Source: Diadema setosum
Taxonomy: Eukaryota; Echinodermata; Echinoidea; Diadematoida; Diadematidae
DNA: 64,000 nucleotides
NCBI RefSeq assembly: GCF_964275005.1
Contig: NC_092702.1
Location: forward strand, 597,501 to 661,500
Direction: 5' to 3'
The number at the start of each line of letters is the position of its first letter. Position 1 is the first letter of the stretch. The notes under the pieces are model-generated. The model did not search any database. It saw nothing but the letters and a program-made list of their open reading frames with translations, and had not been told where the DNA came from. A program made the translations under genes and the position numbers. This document shows, one piece after another, positions 53,001 to 59,676 of this stretch.

Positions 53001-55702
53001 AATGGTTAAAACACTTCCACCAGGGCATATATACACAAAATAGAAAGCCACTAAAACCGTAACCACTAATACCAGGCATTCATACACAACCAAAAGCAAG
53101 ATGATGTGTAAAACTGTATACTATATAAATGTCACTGTATGAAACATCTGCAGGGCTCCACACTATTTTTTTCCCCTCTTGTCACTAAGATATTTTCATT
53201 TGAAATTTTGGTGGCCAGAAAAAGAAATGTAGCAACCTGAAATAAGCAGAAACACAATAATCCAAGTGCCCCAATGAGCTACCAAAATGTAGCCTTTTTC
53301 AAAATTTGGTGGCCGTACAAGTGGCCGCGACCACTGGGCCACTGTTAAAGTCAAGCCCTGCAACTGTACAATCATAAGATACAGTAGCCTCTAAGAGACA
53401 TATAATTCATTCCAAGGCTCCATCAACAATGCAAGGATTTGAAGAGAATAGTATGTTTTTTTTTTTTCAAATATAATTTTGTGACTATGAAATACCTTCT
53501 GCAAATGATTTGCACACATTGTACAGTACATGGTATTGTGTGTGCAACAGTGTAATTGTACACATGTACTGTATGTCTCCCCCATCGCCAAATTAAAATA
53601 AAAAAAATAATAAATAAATACAACAGGATCCTGTGCAATGATAACTTGAAGAATAATGAATCAATCCACACTTTCAGAATGAAACTATAACTTATTACTC
53701 ACATCGAACAGGAAACCCCATCAAATTTGCTTTTGTGGGGTCACCTGACATAAAGACTGGCTACCAACATGGAGATGGGAAGAGACACCTCCCTGCTACC
53801 AACTATCATGCCACTGGTATACACTACTGTATACGCCAAATATTTTGCAAGGTTTTTATTTTTGAAAATTTTGTGAGTCAGGTGCTATTCACGAAATTAA
53901 AGACACTCAAAAATATTGACTCTGATCCTGATGTGAATGTGATGTACGCCTGTACATTTCTCTGTTCAGTACAGGACTCCATGATCGCGAATTTAACCAC
54001 TCGTGAAATCGTCAGGAATTCTCGATTTGTGAAAATTAACCTCGCGAAATACTGTATATGGCATATACAGTATACTTGTAGTACAGCAAACTAAAAACAT
54101 CATGCAAAAAGCAGCGTATTGATATGCATAATTTACAAATTGTACAGCAGTTGCACTGAAAGCAAAAGTAACACCCCACCCCCCCCCCCAAAAAAAAAAA
54201 CAACAACATTAAAAAACAAACACAAACACACAAAAAAAGAAAGATTCTGTGCGGCATGGCTGTCATAGGGCAGAATAACATGATACAGCTTTATTCAAAA
54301 CAAAAAACAAAACAAAAAATCAAAATACCCTGACCCCACAACTGCATGTGACATGCACAATACATTCAGTCTAGTTTGTTAAATAGTGTAAACACTGTAC
54401 ATCGCAATCAAATAAAACTGAGGAAAGCAACACTGAACTGAGCAAAACAACATCTGACAAATAAAGAACAAAAATAAGGCATGCATCTTCAATGTACATA
54501 TATGCAACACAATGGTCCTACTCACTGGTAGTAATGAAGTTGGCTGTTTAGCAAACTATGCATGGTGGTAGAGGGAAGTAAACATCGAGAATGATTTTTA
54601 AAATCAATACACGTAACTGCAAGAAAATAAGGTATTCTACTGTACACGGTATATTGTACATACTGATCCCTTTAATAGTTTCTATCGTTTAACATACACT
54701 GTGCGTAACTGACAAAGCATTGATACTGGGTGATAGATAAATATATAGATTTCATCATCTCGAAGAATTCACCTACAGTTGTACACCGTACACTGTAAAT
54801 GTCCACAAATCTAAGCATACAACTTTAAGTTATTACATGTACAGCTACATGTACAGTATTGTACACCTGTATGTATCTTTCATATTCTTTACAATTTACA
54901 CTATTTTTTAGAGGTAGGCCCTATCAGAGTTTATTTGATGAAAATTGGTCTTGAAAAGGCCCAGACATTCAAAAATAAAGGAGTCCTAATAAAAGGTGGG
55001 ACCCATCTTTTTATAATAACCACTTTTCTTTCCTTTGTTTTTTTTTTTTTTTTTACATCTCATCCATATTTCAACACAGATTTTCATCAAATAAGTTTGA
55101 ATTCCTCTGGTTAGAATTGCAAGCTCTTTTGATATTTCATTCGTGGTAACTACACACAGCTCTGTCACTGTAAACTGGTGTCTGGCACATGAGGTCGGGC
55201 TACATTCATGGTTTCTAATTATCTCACAAACTATAAATCTAAATCTCCCGCCTCAACGCCAAAAGCGCCAATAAACACCACCACCAACCAACCATCAACT
55301 AGAGCTATACATCCCTTTAATCTGTGTGTCACTATCACAACTAAAAAAGCACTTGGAGAGTGCCAACCTCCACCCCGGCCGCAATAAAAGTGCACATCAC
55401 GAGCATCATATCAATGTAAAACTGTTTATCTAAGGCATACAGAAATAGATATTACTATAATTTAGTATTTTGTTAATTTATTTTTATTTTTATAACAACA
55501 CAGTAAGATTAGTTATGTTCTAATTTCTATACACGTCCTGCAAACAAACCTCAAACAGCTTCAGCAAGCAATGGATGTAAAGCCGTCGTATGCCGAGAGA
55601 CACGCCGAAGCAGGCGGGTACAATGATCGCTGCCAACAGTATCAAGAACGGCGAGATTACGAAGCCGATAACAACGAAAATAAACTGCTCGCTGATCGCC
55701 AT
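22265..55702 (-). CDS. GPAT4: Glycerol-3-phosphate acyltransferase of the GPAT3/GPAT4 family, complete 15-exon gene
   Basis: I joined the exons by hand using GT-AG sites and phase. Plus-strand coordinates, in coding order: 55550-55702, 47132-47246, 41135-41286, 37877-37919, 36236-36290, 35366-35431, 33752-33826, 32899-32988, 30927-31020, 28436-28554, 27559-27614, 26726-26811, 25652-25780, 24898-24977, 22265-22352. The total is 1401 nt, 466 residues plus stop, close to vertebrate GPAT4 (about 456). Family enzymes are ER and lipid-droplet membrane proteins that acylate glycerol-3-phosphate to lysophosphatidic acid, the first step of glycerolipid synthesis. Visible: an N-terminal hydrophobic segment (about 7-33), a second hydrophobic pair (about 174-216), and four acyltransferase blocks: NHTSPID (H264, D269), WFER (306-309), FPEGT (337-341) and YPVAIK (363-368). 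The C-terminus (AIARQGGLVDL, then WDG and LKR) resembles GPAT4 more than GPAT3, while the stretch around residues 139-150 resembles GPAT3, so this is probably the undivided invertebrate GPAT3/4 orthologue. No frameshift or missing catalytic residue was seen. Confidence 0.93.
22389..22883. repeat. 23-bp minisatellite, about 21 units, in GPAT4 intron 14
   Basis: Unit GTGTGTGTATGTGTAAAAGG plus GAA, with a few 25-bp units. On the transcribed strand it is pyrimidine- and CA-rich (TTCCCTTTTACACATACACA). 23 is not a multiple of three, so all three minus-strand frames look open; the 266-codon frame here is an artefact. Confidence 0.95.
24238..24292. repeat. TTTTG pentanucleotide repeat, GPAT4 intron 14
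   Basis: About six TTTTG units, then TTATG units. A TTGAA run follows at 24482-24500. Confidence 0.85.
24898..24977 (-). CDS. GPAT4: GPAT4 coding exon 14 (residues 412-437)
   Basis: Acceptor gttattcag|GAAAAT, donor GTTTG|gtgagt. It encodes ENESAVDFASRVKAAIARQG and GLVDLV, matching the FANRVKSAIARQGGL.DL segment of GPAT4. The tryptophan of WDG is split across the next intron. Confidence 0.95.
25652..25780 (-). CDS. GPAT4: GPAT4 coding exon 13 (residues 369-411)
   Basis: Acceptor gttcacag|TATGAC, donor AGAGGG|gtgagt, exactly 43 codons. It encodes YDPRFGDAFWNSSRYSMVRY, then LLMMMTSWAL and VWYLPPM, which is the conserved C-terminal half of the family. Only the donor after GGG keeps the frame into exon 14. 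Confidence 0.96.
26500..26665 (+). mobile_element. Family B element, copy 2 (degenerate)
   Basis: Shares gcaatgcattgaatcccagtg and ggctgttggctccaatcatg with the other family B copies. Termini are eroded. In GPAT4 intron 12. Confidence 0.5.
26726..26811 (-). CDS. GPAT4: GPAT4 coding exon 12 (residues 341-368, motif IV)
   Basis: Acceptor ccccag|GCACCT, donor ATCAAG|gtatat. It encodes TCINNTSVMMFKKGSFEIGG followed by RIYPVAIK, almost identical to vertebrate GPAT3/4. It completes FPEGT and supplies the motif IV proline. Confidence 0.96.
27559..27614 (-). CDS. GPAT4: GPAT4 coding exon 11 (residues 322-339, FPEG motif III)
   Basis: Acceptor cttgaacag|GTTGAG, donor GAAG|gtgagt. It encodes LRQHVEDASKMPMLIFPEG, with the glycine of FPEGT split across the intron. 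This is acyltransferase motif III. Confidence 0.95.
28436..28554 (-). CDS. GPAT4: GPAT4 coding exon 10 (residues 282-320, WFER motif II)
   Basis: Acceptor taccacag|ATTGGT, donor CAAAC|gtgagg. It encodes IGQKHTKFLGMIQKAMRWAD, then HIWFERTEMRDR. The WFER block is motif II, implicated in glycerol-3-phosphate binding. The vertebrate VGQ.HGG..G start of this segment has HTKF here, a mild deviation. Confidence 0.95.
29064..29442. mobile_element. Long inverted-repeat element, family C copy 1
   Basis: TTAAAGGGTGTGTACAGTTC at the left and its diverged inverse ending CAGTCCCTTTAA at the right. The arms extend nearly to the middle (ggttttgaaatggctgagat against atctcagccatttgaaaacc), so the whole 379 bp can fold back. 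In GPAT4 intron 9. Confidence 0.75.
29869..30676 (+). mobile_element. Harbinger-like DNA element with a broken Myb/SANT gene
   Basis: The ends are inverted: GGGCTGTGTTCATGCGAA at the left and TTCGCATGAACGTGCCC at the right. The 808-bp interior is rich in CpG and AAACGC motifs and carries the Myb/SANT-like frame described separately. Harbinger elements commonly encode such a Myb-like DNA-binding protein in addition to the transposase. No transposase is seen, so this copy is non-autonomous. It lies in GPAT4 intron 9. Confidence 0.6.
30316..30549 (+). pseudogene. Frameshifted Myb/SANT-like DNA-binding domain remnant
   Basis: From ATG 30316 the frame reads ELRFFLDLWAEHECHSLLEG then IHRNKM and stops at 30448. 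A +2 shift at about 30440-30447 continues the same domain as LTDQLAEGFNGRSGSSCRRD, then KVKLCSALRNGNG and stop. The pattern (LW.EHE...LLEG..RNK, then L...F..R....CR.K.K.L) is that of the Myb/SANT-like domain found in Harbinger elements. The frameshift makes it non-functional. Confidence 0.6.
30927..31020 (-). CDS. GPAT4: GPAT4 coding exon 9 (residues 251-281, catalytic HX4D block)
   Basis: Acceptor tttacag|GGAAAA, donor GCATTC|gtaagt. It contains GGGICVANHTSPIDVLIL with the catalytic histidine (H264) and aspartate (D269) of acyltransferase motif I. In glycerolipid acyltransferases the histidine acts as general base on the glycerol hydroxyl. Confidence 0.96.
31629..32020. mobile_element. Long inverted-repeat element, family C copy 2
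   Basis: Close copy of 29064-29442 in the same orientation, 2.5 kb away: TTAAAGGGTGTGTACAGTTC to ACAGTCCCTTTAA. In GPAT4 intron 8. Confidence 0.75.
32899..32988 (-). CDS. GPAT4: GPAT4 coding exon 8 (residues 221-249)
   Basis: Acceptor gtgtacag|GATCAA, donor AACAG|gtaagt. It encodes IKKILTKYITLTIYRIACRS followed by FSALITYHN. This aligns with the basic segment just before the catalytic block, where vertebrates have YRICVRALTAIITYHDR. Confidence 0.92.
33317..33718. mobile_element. Inverted-repeat element (GGCATCACACTGTCCCA)
   Basis: Left GGCATCACACTGTCCCAGAAT and right ATTTTGGGACAGTGTGATGCC are inverted. 402 bp in GPAT4 intron 7, 33 bp from exon 7's donor. Open frames inside are not recognised. 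Confidence 0.6.
33752..33826 (-). CDS. GPAT4: GPAT4 coding exon 7 (residues 196-219, hydrophobic)
   Basis: Acceptor ccatag|GTTGGC, donor TGGAG|gtaagt. It encodes a hydrophobic stretch ending FLGYFPNW, matching the family's second membrane region, which ends in VGYLPN. Confidence 0.9.
34173..34446 (-). mobile_element. Family A inverted-repeat element, copy 2 (diverged)
   Basis: Inverted copy of the family at 17988. It shares the segment gaatggagaaatgtatacgtg, then gatcagagtcaatattttt, and a right end GGTGTATACAGTA. CpG positions have decayed to TG and CA. In GPAT4 intron 6. Confidence 0.65.
35366..35431 (-). CDS. GPAT4: GPAT4 coding exon 6 (residues 174-194, hydrophobic)
   Basis: Acceptor ccgtacag|TTTGCG, donor TTGAG|gtgagt. 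Read in the phase set by exon 5 it encodes LRLTVLWFIGCLFRYCFLLPL. This matches the conserved SLRLT..W..G...RYC.LLPLR membrane segment. The longer open frame on the same strand here is a shadow. Confidence 0.92.
35770..35894. mobile_element. Short inverted-repeat element (CTGGTCCCTGTTTTATGAAG)
   Basis: The inverse of the right end is CTGGGCCCCGTTTTATCAAA. 125 bp in total, directly abutting family B copy 3 in GPAT4 intron 5. Confidence 0.55.
35900..36082 (+). mobile_element. Family B element, copy 3
   Basis: Shares cactatatgcattgaatgtc and aatttgcgaaaatttcatgc with the family. Termini partly degraded. In GPAT4 intron 5. Confidence 0.55.
36236..36290 (-). CDS. GPAT4: GPAT4 coding exon 5 (residues 155-172)
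   Basis: Acceptor aaatag|AGCTTG, donor CTCAG|gtatgt. It encodes ELGSWNLLTRTSMRYQYLS across the junctions and aligns with the SWNLL.RTN..FQYIS segment of the family. AGAG at the acceptor offers two possible AGs; only the outer one keeps phase with exon 4. Confidence 0.9.
36976..37135 (+). mobile_element. Family B element, copy 4
   Basis: Complete-looking copy from TACTGTAAACC to GTTTTACAGTA with the core ctatatgcattgaatgttag. It lacks the second half (ggctgttggctcc) present in copy 1. In GPAT4 intron 4. Confidence 0.65.
37877..37919 (-). CDS. GPAT4: GPAT4 coding exon 4 (residues 141-154, microexon)
   Basis: This 43-nt exon encodes AIVEDEVTKRFSAE, nearly identical to vertebrate GPAT3/4. Acceptor tgtcacag|GCTATC, donor GAAG|gtgaga, ending in phase 1. 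It is too short to be found by open-reading-frame length and was recognised by similarity and splice sites. Confidence 0.9.
38681..39716. repeat. 1-kb foldback (long inverted repeat) in GPAT4 intron 3
   Basis: The left arm starts attaaagataataaaaagtt and the right arm ends with its inverse, aactttttattatctttaat. Matching blocks continue inward: ctcgccccaaagtgctctca (38791), tgcgaagccc/gggcttcgca, and ttccttgtctt/aagacaaggaa. The arms are roughly 460 bp each and about 90 percent alike by eye, with a short spacer near 39200. No coding domain is recognised. Confidence 0.8.
39906..39998. mobile_element. TTAA-flanked miniature element, piggyBac-like
   Basis: TTAACCCATTGAGGAC at the left and GTCCTCAACAGGTTAA at the right: inverted ends starting CCC and flanked by TTAA, as for piggyBac-type elements. 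It contains the palindrome CCCGAGTGTACTCGGG. Confidence 0.6.
40686..41000 (+). mobile_element. Inverted-repeat element carrying a tRNA-like segment
   Basis: Ends CAGGTGTGAGTTTCTTCAAT and ATTGAAGAAATTCACACCTG are inverted over 27 bp with one mismatch. Inside, 40825-40910 contains GCCTGGTGGTAGTG (A-box-like) and GGTTCGAGTCC (B-box), as in tRNA-derived SINEs. In GPAT4 intron 3, 135 bp from exon 3. Confidence 0.55.
41135..41286 (-). CDS. GPAT4: GPAT4 coding exon 3 (residues 90-140, FELADVCYFCRKG)
   Basis: The acceptor is cctcag|GTTCCA and the donor GTAGAG|gtaagc. The exon ends with the conserved FELADVCYFCRKGVE stretch, equivalent to the FELSD.FYFCRKG segment of GPAT3/4. Two bases complete the split glycine from exon 2, then 50 codons follow to phase 0. 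Confidence 0.9.
41759..41846. mobile_element. Second, inverted and eroded copy of the TTAA-flanked element
   Basis: Inverse of 39906-39998: CCCGAGTATACTCAGGGAGG, then tgtctatgggaagtgcgtgt and cctctatgggtta. TTAA flanks are lost. Confidence 0.55.
42040..42076. repeat. Perfect 17-bp stem hairpin in GPAT4 intron 2
   Basis: CCAGGGAGGTGGAAGAG, loop TCT, then its exact complement. It is followed by the palindrome TGACGTACGTCA at about 42079. Confidence 0.9.
42425..42595. repeat. 171-bp inverted repeat in a CpG-rich part of GPAT4 intron 2
   Basis: Outer arms caaatgatgcacagga/tcctgtgcatcatttg; inner arms gtgaaggtgcggcgc and gagtattgacaa match ttgtcaatactctcgag and gccgcaccttcac. Centre near 42510. 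Confidence 0.8.
44815..45200. mobile_element. Family D element, copy 2 (right part)
   Basis: Shares ataaagaaaattcaaatatt, cacttttcttgcatagtaaa, gcagggggaataatattacc and a right end GTCCTTTAA with 57041-57623. In GPAT4 intron 2. Confidence 0.55.
46344..46590 (-). mobile_element. Family A inverted-repeat element, copy 3
   Basis: ATACTGTATACGCC at the left and GGCGCATACAGTAT at the right, with many intact TCGCGA sites inside. Opposite orientation to copies 1 and 4. In GPAT4 intron 2 region near exon 2. Confidence 0.7.
47056..47100. repeat. TTG/CAA trinucleotide repeat 32 bp beyond GPAT4 exon 2 donor
   Basis: About 14 TTG units, on the intron side of exon 2's donor at 47131. Apparent polyQ, polyC and polyT frames are artefacts. 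Confidence 0.9.
47132..47246 (-). CDS. GPAT4: GPAT4 coding exon 2 (residues 52-89, acidic linker)
   Basis: The acceptor is ctcttcacag|TTTGGG and the donor AATG|gtaggt. The exon has 38 codons plus one base. It encodes a polar, acidic cytosolic linker containing VEVESEDEEEVVQ. This stretch is poorly conserved in the family, so the call rests on phase, splice sites and position. An alternative donor 4 nt downstream would break the frame into exon 3. Confidence 0.75.
48910..49332 (+). mobile_element. Family B element, copy 5, split by a nested element
   Basis: The left half (48910-49012, ctgtaaaacaagaaattttg onward) and right half (49227-49332, with ttgaatgccagtggcaattt) form one family B copy. 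They are interrupted by the insertion at 49013-49226. In GPAT4 intron 1 or 2 boundary region (intron 1). Confidence 0.65.
49013..49226 (+). mobile_element. Nested TA-flanked inverted-repeat element inside family B copy
   Basis: The ends TACTGTAAAAGTGGATATTT and AAATTTCCACGTTTACAGTA form inverted repeats of about 25 bp. TA lies at both borders. The interior is rich in TTTCGCG motifs. Confidence 0.7.
49746..51076 (+). repeat. Composite repeat with TGACCTTTGACC arrays and a terminal hairpin
   Basis: Starts cagaactagaaatgtcgctt and atgcctccgcc; ends with the hairpin atgcctccggcacca/tcgtggcggaggcat (51042-51072). The body alternates aagtttcaagaaaatatctt-type modules with TGACCTTTGACC arrays, has a 152-bp tandem unit (about 50530-50830) and an ACGG/AAGG run (50958-51026). 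A small piece of its 3' hairpin sits at 40459-40500. GPAT4 intron 1. Confidence 0.65.
52075..52612. mobile_element. GC-rich inverted-repeat element
   Basis: TGGACCCCGTTTACAG and CTGTAAACGGGGTCCA are perfect inverted 16-bp ends. Sub-terminal blocks are rich in CGGCCGAG and GAGGCCAAA repeats, in sharp contrast to its AT-rich surroundings. The 112-codon open frame inside (52217-52555) shows no recognisable domain. Confidence 0.7.
52888..52919. repeat. CT-rich microsatellite, GPAT4 intron 1
   Basis: cttctttctttctctctctc-type run. Confidence 0.85.
53151..53360. mobile_element. hAT-like miniature element
   Basis: CAGGGCTCCACAC at the left and GTCAAGCCCTG at the right form short inverted ends of hAT type. 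No clear 8-bp duplication survives. Intron 1 of GPAT4. Confidence 0.5.
53825..54072 (+). mobile_element. Family A inverted-repeat element, copy 4
   Basis: TACTGTATACGCC at the left, GGCATATACAGTA at the right. Contains the shared core ctctgttcagtacaggactcc. In GPAT4 intron 1. Confidence 0.7.
54905..55322. mobile_element. Family C element, copy 4 (diverged)
   Basis: Contains gtttatttgatgaaaattgg, ggagtcctaataaaaggtgg and a right end CATCCCTTTAAT, matching family C. It has an extra segment near 55150-55215. In GPAT4 intron 1, next to exon 1. Confidence 0.55.
55550..55702 (-). CDS. GPAT4: GPAT4 coding exon 1 (residues 1-51, membrane anchor)
   Basis: The ATG at 55702-55700 is followed by G, with a purine at -3. 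The exon encodes 51 residues dominated by a hydrophobic segment running into IIVPACFGVSLGIRR, which matches the start of vertebrate GPAT3/4 proteins. The donor GAG|gtttgt leaves phase 0. I chose this start because the protein begins at about the same distance from the conserved FGVSLGI motif as in vertebrates. Confidence 0.88.
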
Positions 55703-56250
55703 TTCTCTGAATGTGAAACTAGTGTCTATATGGTCACACTCGAAACACCAGCTTTACACTGTTGAAATTACACCATCTCAGAAATTTCAGATCATATCCC
55801 CGGTATAACATGCATCTTTGAATGTCCAAAGTAGAGACGCTTCACGTATTTCTGGCGCAGTTTAGACGTAGACAACCGTACGTTGTTGCGAGCCGAGCAT
55901 ACCGTACCGCACCGGTAGTAGTCGAGTGTGTGAAGAGTGAATGTACGGAAGTAATATGATGCGTGGTGGATTCCCCTTACTGTGTGCATACAGTCAATGA
56001 CGATACTTGTTGTACGTGTGTGTGTACGTGTGTGTGCGTGTGATTTTCTCGGCCAATGTCATAGCTGGCGCGTGGATCACGCATGTCCCACCATGGACAT
56101 GGTCCCACTCACTGGTCCCACTGCACTAGCTACTAGTAGTTGCACGCAAATAGGATCTATGTAATAGAACCTCTTTGGTTGCACGTCAATATCGCCTCAT
56201 CTCGGCTCCGATGGAAAATCTCGTCAAAATAAACTCGCCCACCTCACAAC
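55703..56250 (-). promoter_or_regulatory. Upstream region of GPAT4, possible promoter or 5' UTR
   Basis: The 500 bp upstream of the GPAT4 start codon hold more CpG dinucleotides than the neighbouring AT-rich DNA (for example ccgtaccgcaccgg near 55905) and no recognised repeat apart from a short GT run near 56015-56042. No TATA box is obvious. Assigned by position only; the transcription start may lie further upstream in a non-coding exon. Confidence 0.3.
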
Positions 56251-57040
56251 GCGAGTGAACAACCTGACACGTCGCCCCTTAACATTGTATGCTTTCTGCC
56301 GGCAGAATGAGATTTCGGAATCAAAGATTGTTGCAATCTTTGATATTTCTACTAACAAAATACAATCTATTTGCCTAGAATATACCTCTCTGTCAGCCTT
56401 TTTTCCCCTTCACCCTCTCTATAATATCTCTTCACTTGACCTTCATGATTATTAACTGTTTGAAAGCAGTTTGGCGATTACACATTATAATTCGTGATTA
56501 TGGGTAAAGGGGAAGCGAAACATTTTTTTTTTTTTTTTGGGGGGGGGGGGGTACAATAGAGCCAAAAGTGTATATTGTGTGTCGTGTGTTTGTGTGTGAT
56601 GGGATAGGGGTATTCCAACCCTACCCACTGCAGTGAAGTCATTACCATAAAATACAATAAAAGCAGCAAAGCTTGGTTGCTGCTTTTGGAATCTACATTT
56701 TATAATAAACAGAGAAAGTACAAAAGCAGGTAGTTAATGCTCTATATACATCACAACCACATTTAATGATTCGATACTAATTTTCTATAATTTCCAACTG
56801 TTTTCAAAGTCAAAGCTGGGAATCTCTTGACAGACGTGCAACGAATATAAGTCAAGTCGAGTCTCATGAGACCACAAACAATAAAAACAGTTTTGGGATT
56901 GTAAAAGTTATTTGACCATAAAAAATTAAAAAACAAGAGAAGAAAGTGATTAATGTCACATGACCGTTTTCAATATTGTACAATTATAATTAGGCCAACA
57001 GCCAGGTATAAGTTGACCGATCACATCATCTCTTGGCTTT

Positions 57041-57623
57041 TTAAAGGAAACCCAAACCCAAAGAGAAGTGTATGTGGATTGAGTGAAAGCAGCAACATTA
57101 TAGTAGAACACATCAGTGAAAGTTTGAGGAAAATCAGACAATCGATGCTAAGTTATGAATTTTTAACGTTTTCATGTTGGAAACAATAGATAAGGACTAC
57201 ACTATAGACTTTATGACATCATGTGTGGACAACAATATAAAGAAAATATAAAAGAAAATTCAAAATATATTACACTTTCACTTTTCTTGCATAATGAAAG
57301 AGCACTTGACTATACTACCACTTTCAGAAAGCAGGGGGAATACTCTTAACATATGCCAGTATCAAGTTGATGGAATGTGTAATTTTCATGAAAATTAATT
57401 CTTGTTGAATTCTCTTTATATTTTCTTTATAATTATTGTTGTCCACATGCACATGACATCATGGACTATAGTATAGTCTTCTTACATCCAGTGATTATAA
57501 CACCAAAACTTTAACAATTAATAACTTTTGCATCATTGTCCGATTTTCCTCGAACTTTCACCAATGTGTTCTCCTAATGATGCATGCTTTTCTTGCTCGT
57601 TTGGGTTTTGGTTTCCTTCAATG
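57041..57623. mobile_element. Long inverted-repeat element, family D copy 1
   Basis: Ends TTAAAGGAAACCCAAACCC and GGGTTTTGGTTTCCTTCAA are inverted. Further inverted blocks lie inside: guttered arms around cactatagactttatgacat (57199) and catggactatagtatagtc (57461), and aaagaaaatataaaagaaaa against attctctttatattttcttt. Confidence 0.65.
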
Positions 57624-58287
57624 ATAAGAAGTCAGTCAGGAGGATCTGCCCTCATTACCATTCATCATCATGATGAAAGGAATAGCAGTAAACTCCACAT
57701 CTTAAAAAAAAATAGTAGTGAGTAAATCCTGTTCAACCCATTCCATTCATGTTCATATGCATCGATCTCAGAGTTGACTATTTCGCAATAAACCATATTT
57801 CTCCAAAAAAAAAAAAAGGATCCTCTCTTTATTCCGAATAAACGTCATATTTGCTCATACAGGAAAAATGTATACACACCACCAGAAAGTTTATAATACC
57901 TTGAGATCTTGTATATACAATATTGCATTATAAAACAATAATTCATCAGACTATTATATATATTTTCATATACTATTATGAAGGGTTTGTTTGCAAAAAC
58001 CGATAAGTCCATATTTGCCAAATGAAGATATTTGCGATTAAAAGTTAAGAAAAATAAAGAGAATAATTAGAAAATTTTTGCTTCTTTTGACCATAACTTC
58101 AAAAATATACATTTATATGTAGTGACCAATATTTAAAAGGTATCATTTTGTACATTATGACAGAAACCGTATATCAAAAATGGACTTATCGGTTTTTGCG
58201 AACAAACTCTTCATAATGTTACCTTCACACTTTACTTTACTTCTTACATGTATTATTACTGGCCCCCATGGAATACTGGGTGCTGTT

Positions 58288-58690
58288 CGTTATTCCAAAG
58301 GTTCGTTAATCCGAAACACACAAATTCGTTAATCCGAACATTTTGTGGCGTTATTCCGAAGGTTCATTATTCCGAACGTTCGTTAATCCGAAAATGAAAT
58401 AGGGTTCGCTATTCCGAAGGCTCGTTTATCCGAAAATGAAATAGGGTTCGTTATTCCGAAGGTTCATTAATCCAAAAATGAAATAGGGTTCGTTGTTCCG
58501 AAGGTTCGTTAATCCGAAATGAAATAGGGTCCGTGTAAACCTTCGGAAAAACGAGCTTTGTGTCATTTTCGGACAAACGAACCTTCGGAATAACGAACCT
58601 TATTTCATTTTCGGATTAATGAACCTTCGGAATAACACACCTTATCACATTTTTGGATTAACGAACCTTCGCTAATCCGAATCTCATTTT
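58288..58690. repeat. TTCGTTATTCCGAAGG repeat array with an internal strand switch
   Basis: About five units of roughly 42 bp (GGTTCGTTATTCCGAAGG, TTCGTTAATCCGAAAATG, aaatag) run up to about 58530. Then inverted units (CATTTTCGGATTAATGAACC, TTCGGAATAACGAACC) follow to 58690, so the array can fold back. Confidence 0.8.
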
Positions 58691-59076
58691 TTTTTTTGTA
58701 TATTTATGGTGTGTTGATATACTCTTCATTTGCTATATGTATGTTTCATTTTATGCATGTATCATTTTCCTGGAATGGAAACCTTATGTCTTTTATATCT
58801 GTATGCCTGTTTATGATGGAAATGAAACAAACAAACAAACAACCATTATTGTATCAATTTGTTTAAAAAAAAAAAAAAAACTTTGTTTATTGGAACACAA
58901 AGAACAGACCAAAAAAGATAACATGAATACACTATGGAACATTGGTCATCAGCTATACACTAATGGGGGGCGTTTGATGAAAACATTGCCCGGCAATTCT
59001 TGCAACGAAATGTTTTATTAAAAATTTTCCCGATATTCCTCCCAAGTATGCACCTGAATATTGACATATAAGAATG

Positions 59077-59464
59077 TTAAAGGGATGGTACAGCATTGGT
59101 GGAGATGAAAATTGGGCTTTAACTTTTTTGCAAGATACCAAGAAAACACTTATGAAATAGTACAGAGCATCCCATTTTAAGAGGAATTCAAAGTTTATTT
59201 GATGAAAATCGTGTTTGGAATAGCTGAAACATCCAAAAACAAAGTAAAACAAAAAGATCGTAATAAAGTGTGGGTCCCACACTTTATTAGGATCACTCTG
59301 TTTTGGATATTTCAGCCATTTCAAAATCAATTTTCATCAAATAAACGTTGAAATCCTCATGGAATTACATGCTCTTTCATATTTCATAAGAGGTTTCTCA
59401 CTATCTCACCAAAAATGATAAAAACCTGAAGTTAAATCTCAACCAAAACTATAAGATCCCTTTA
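59077..59464. mobile_element. Long inverted-repeat element, family C copy 3
   Basis: TTAAAGGGATGGTACAGCATT to AAGATCCCTTTAA, with the same internal modules (tttatttgatgaaaatcg, ttcatatttcataagaggtt). Upstream of GPAT4. Confidence 0.7.
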
Positions 59465-59676
59465 ACGCTCCCTTGTGAGGGAGAGAGATACCCCTCCCAT
59501 CCCCCTCTCCCTTCTCTCGCTCTAGCACTAGTCACTCGTTTGAGTGTGCAACCCCCCCCCCTCTTATAGCTCTCAAAACGAAACTTTTCCTACGCACGAC
59601 CACGCCCCTTCGTGCGAACCTCAAGAAAGGTCCACTTCTTCCAATAAGAACACAGATATCTGTGAATAAGAACCAG

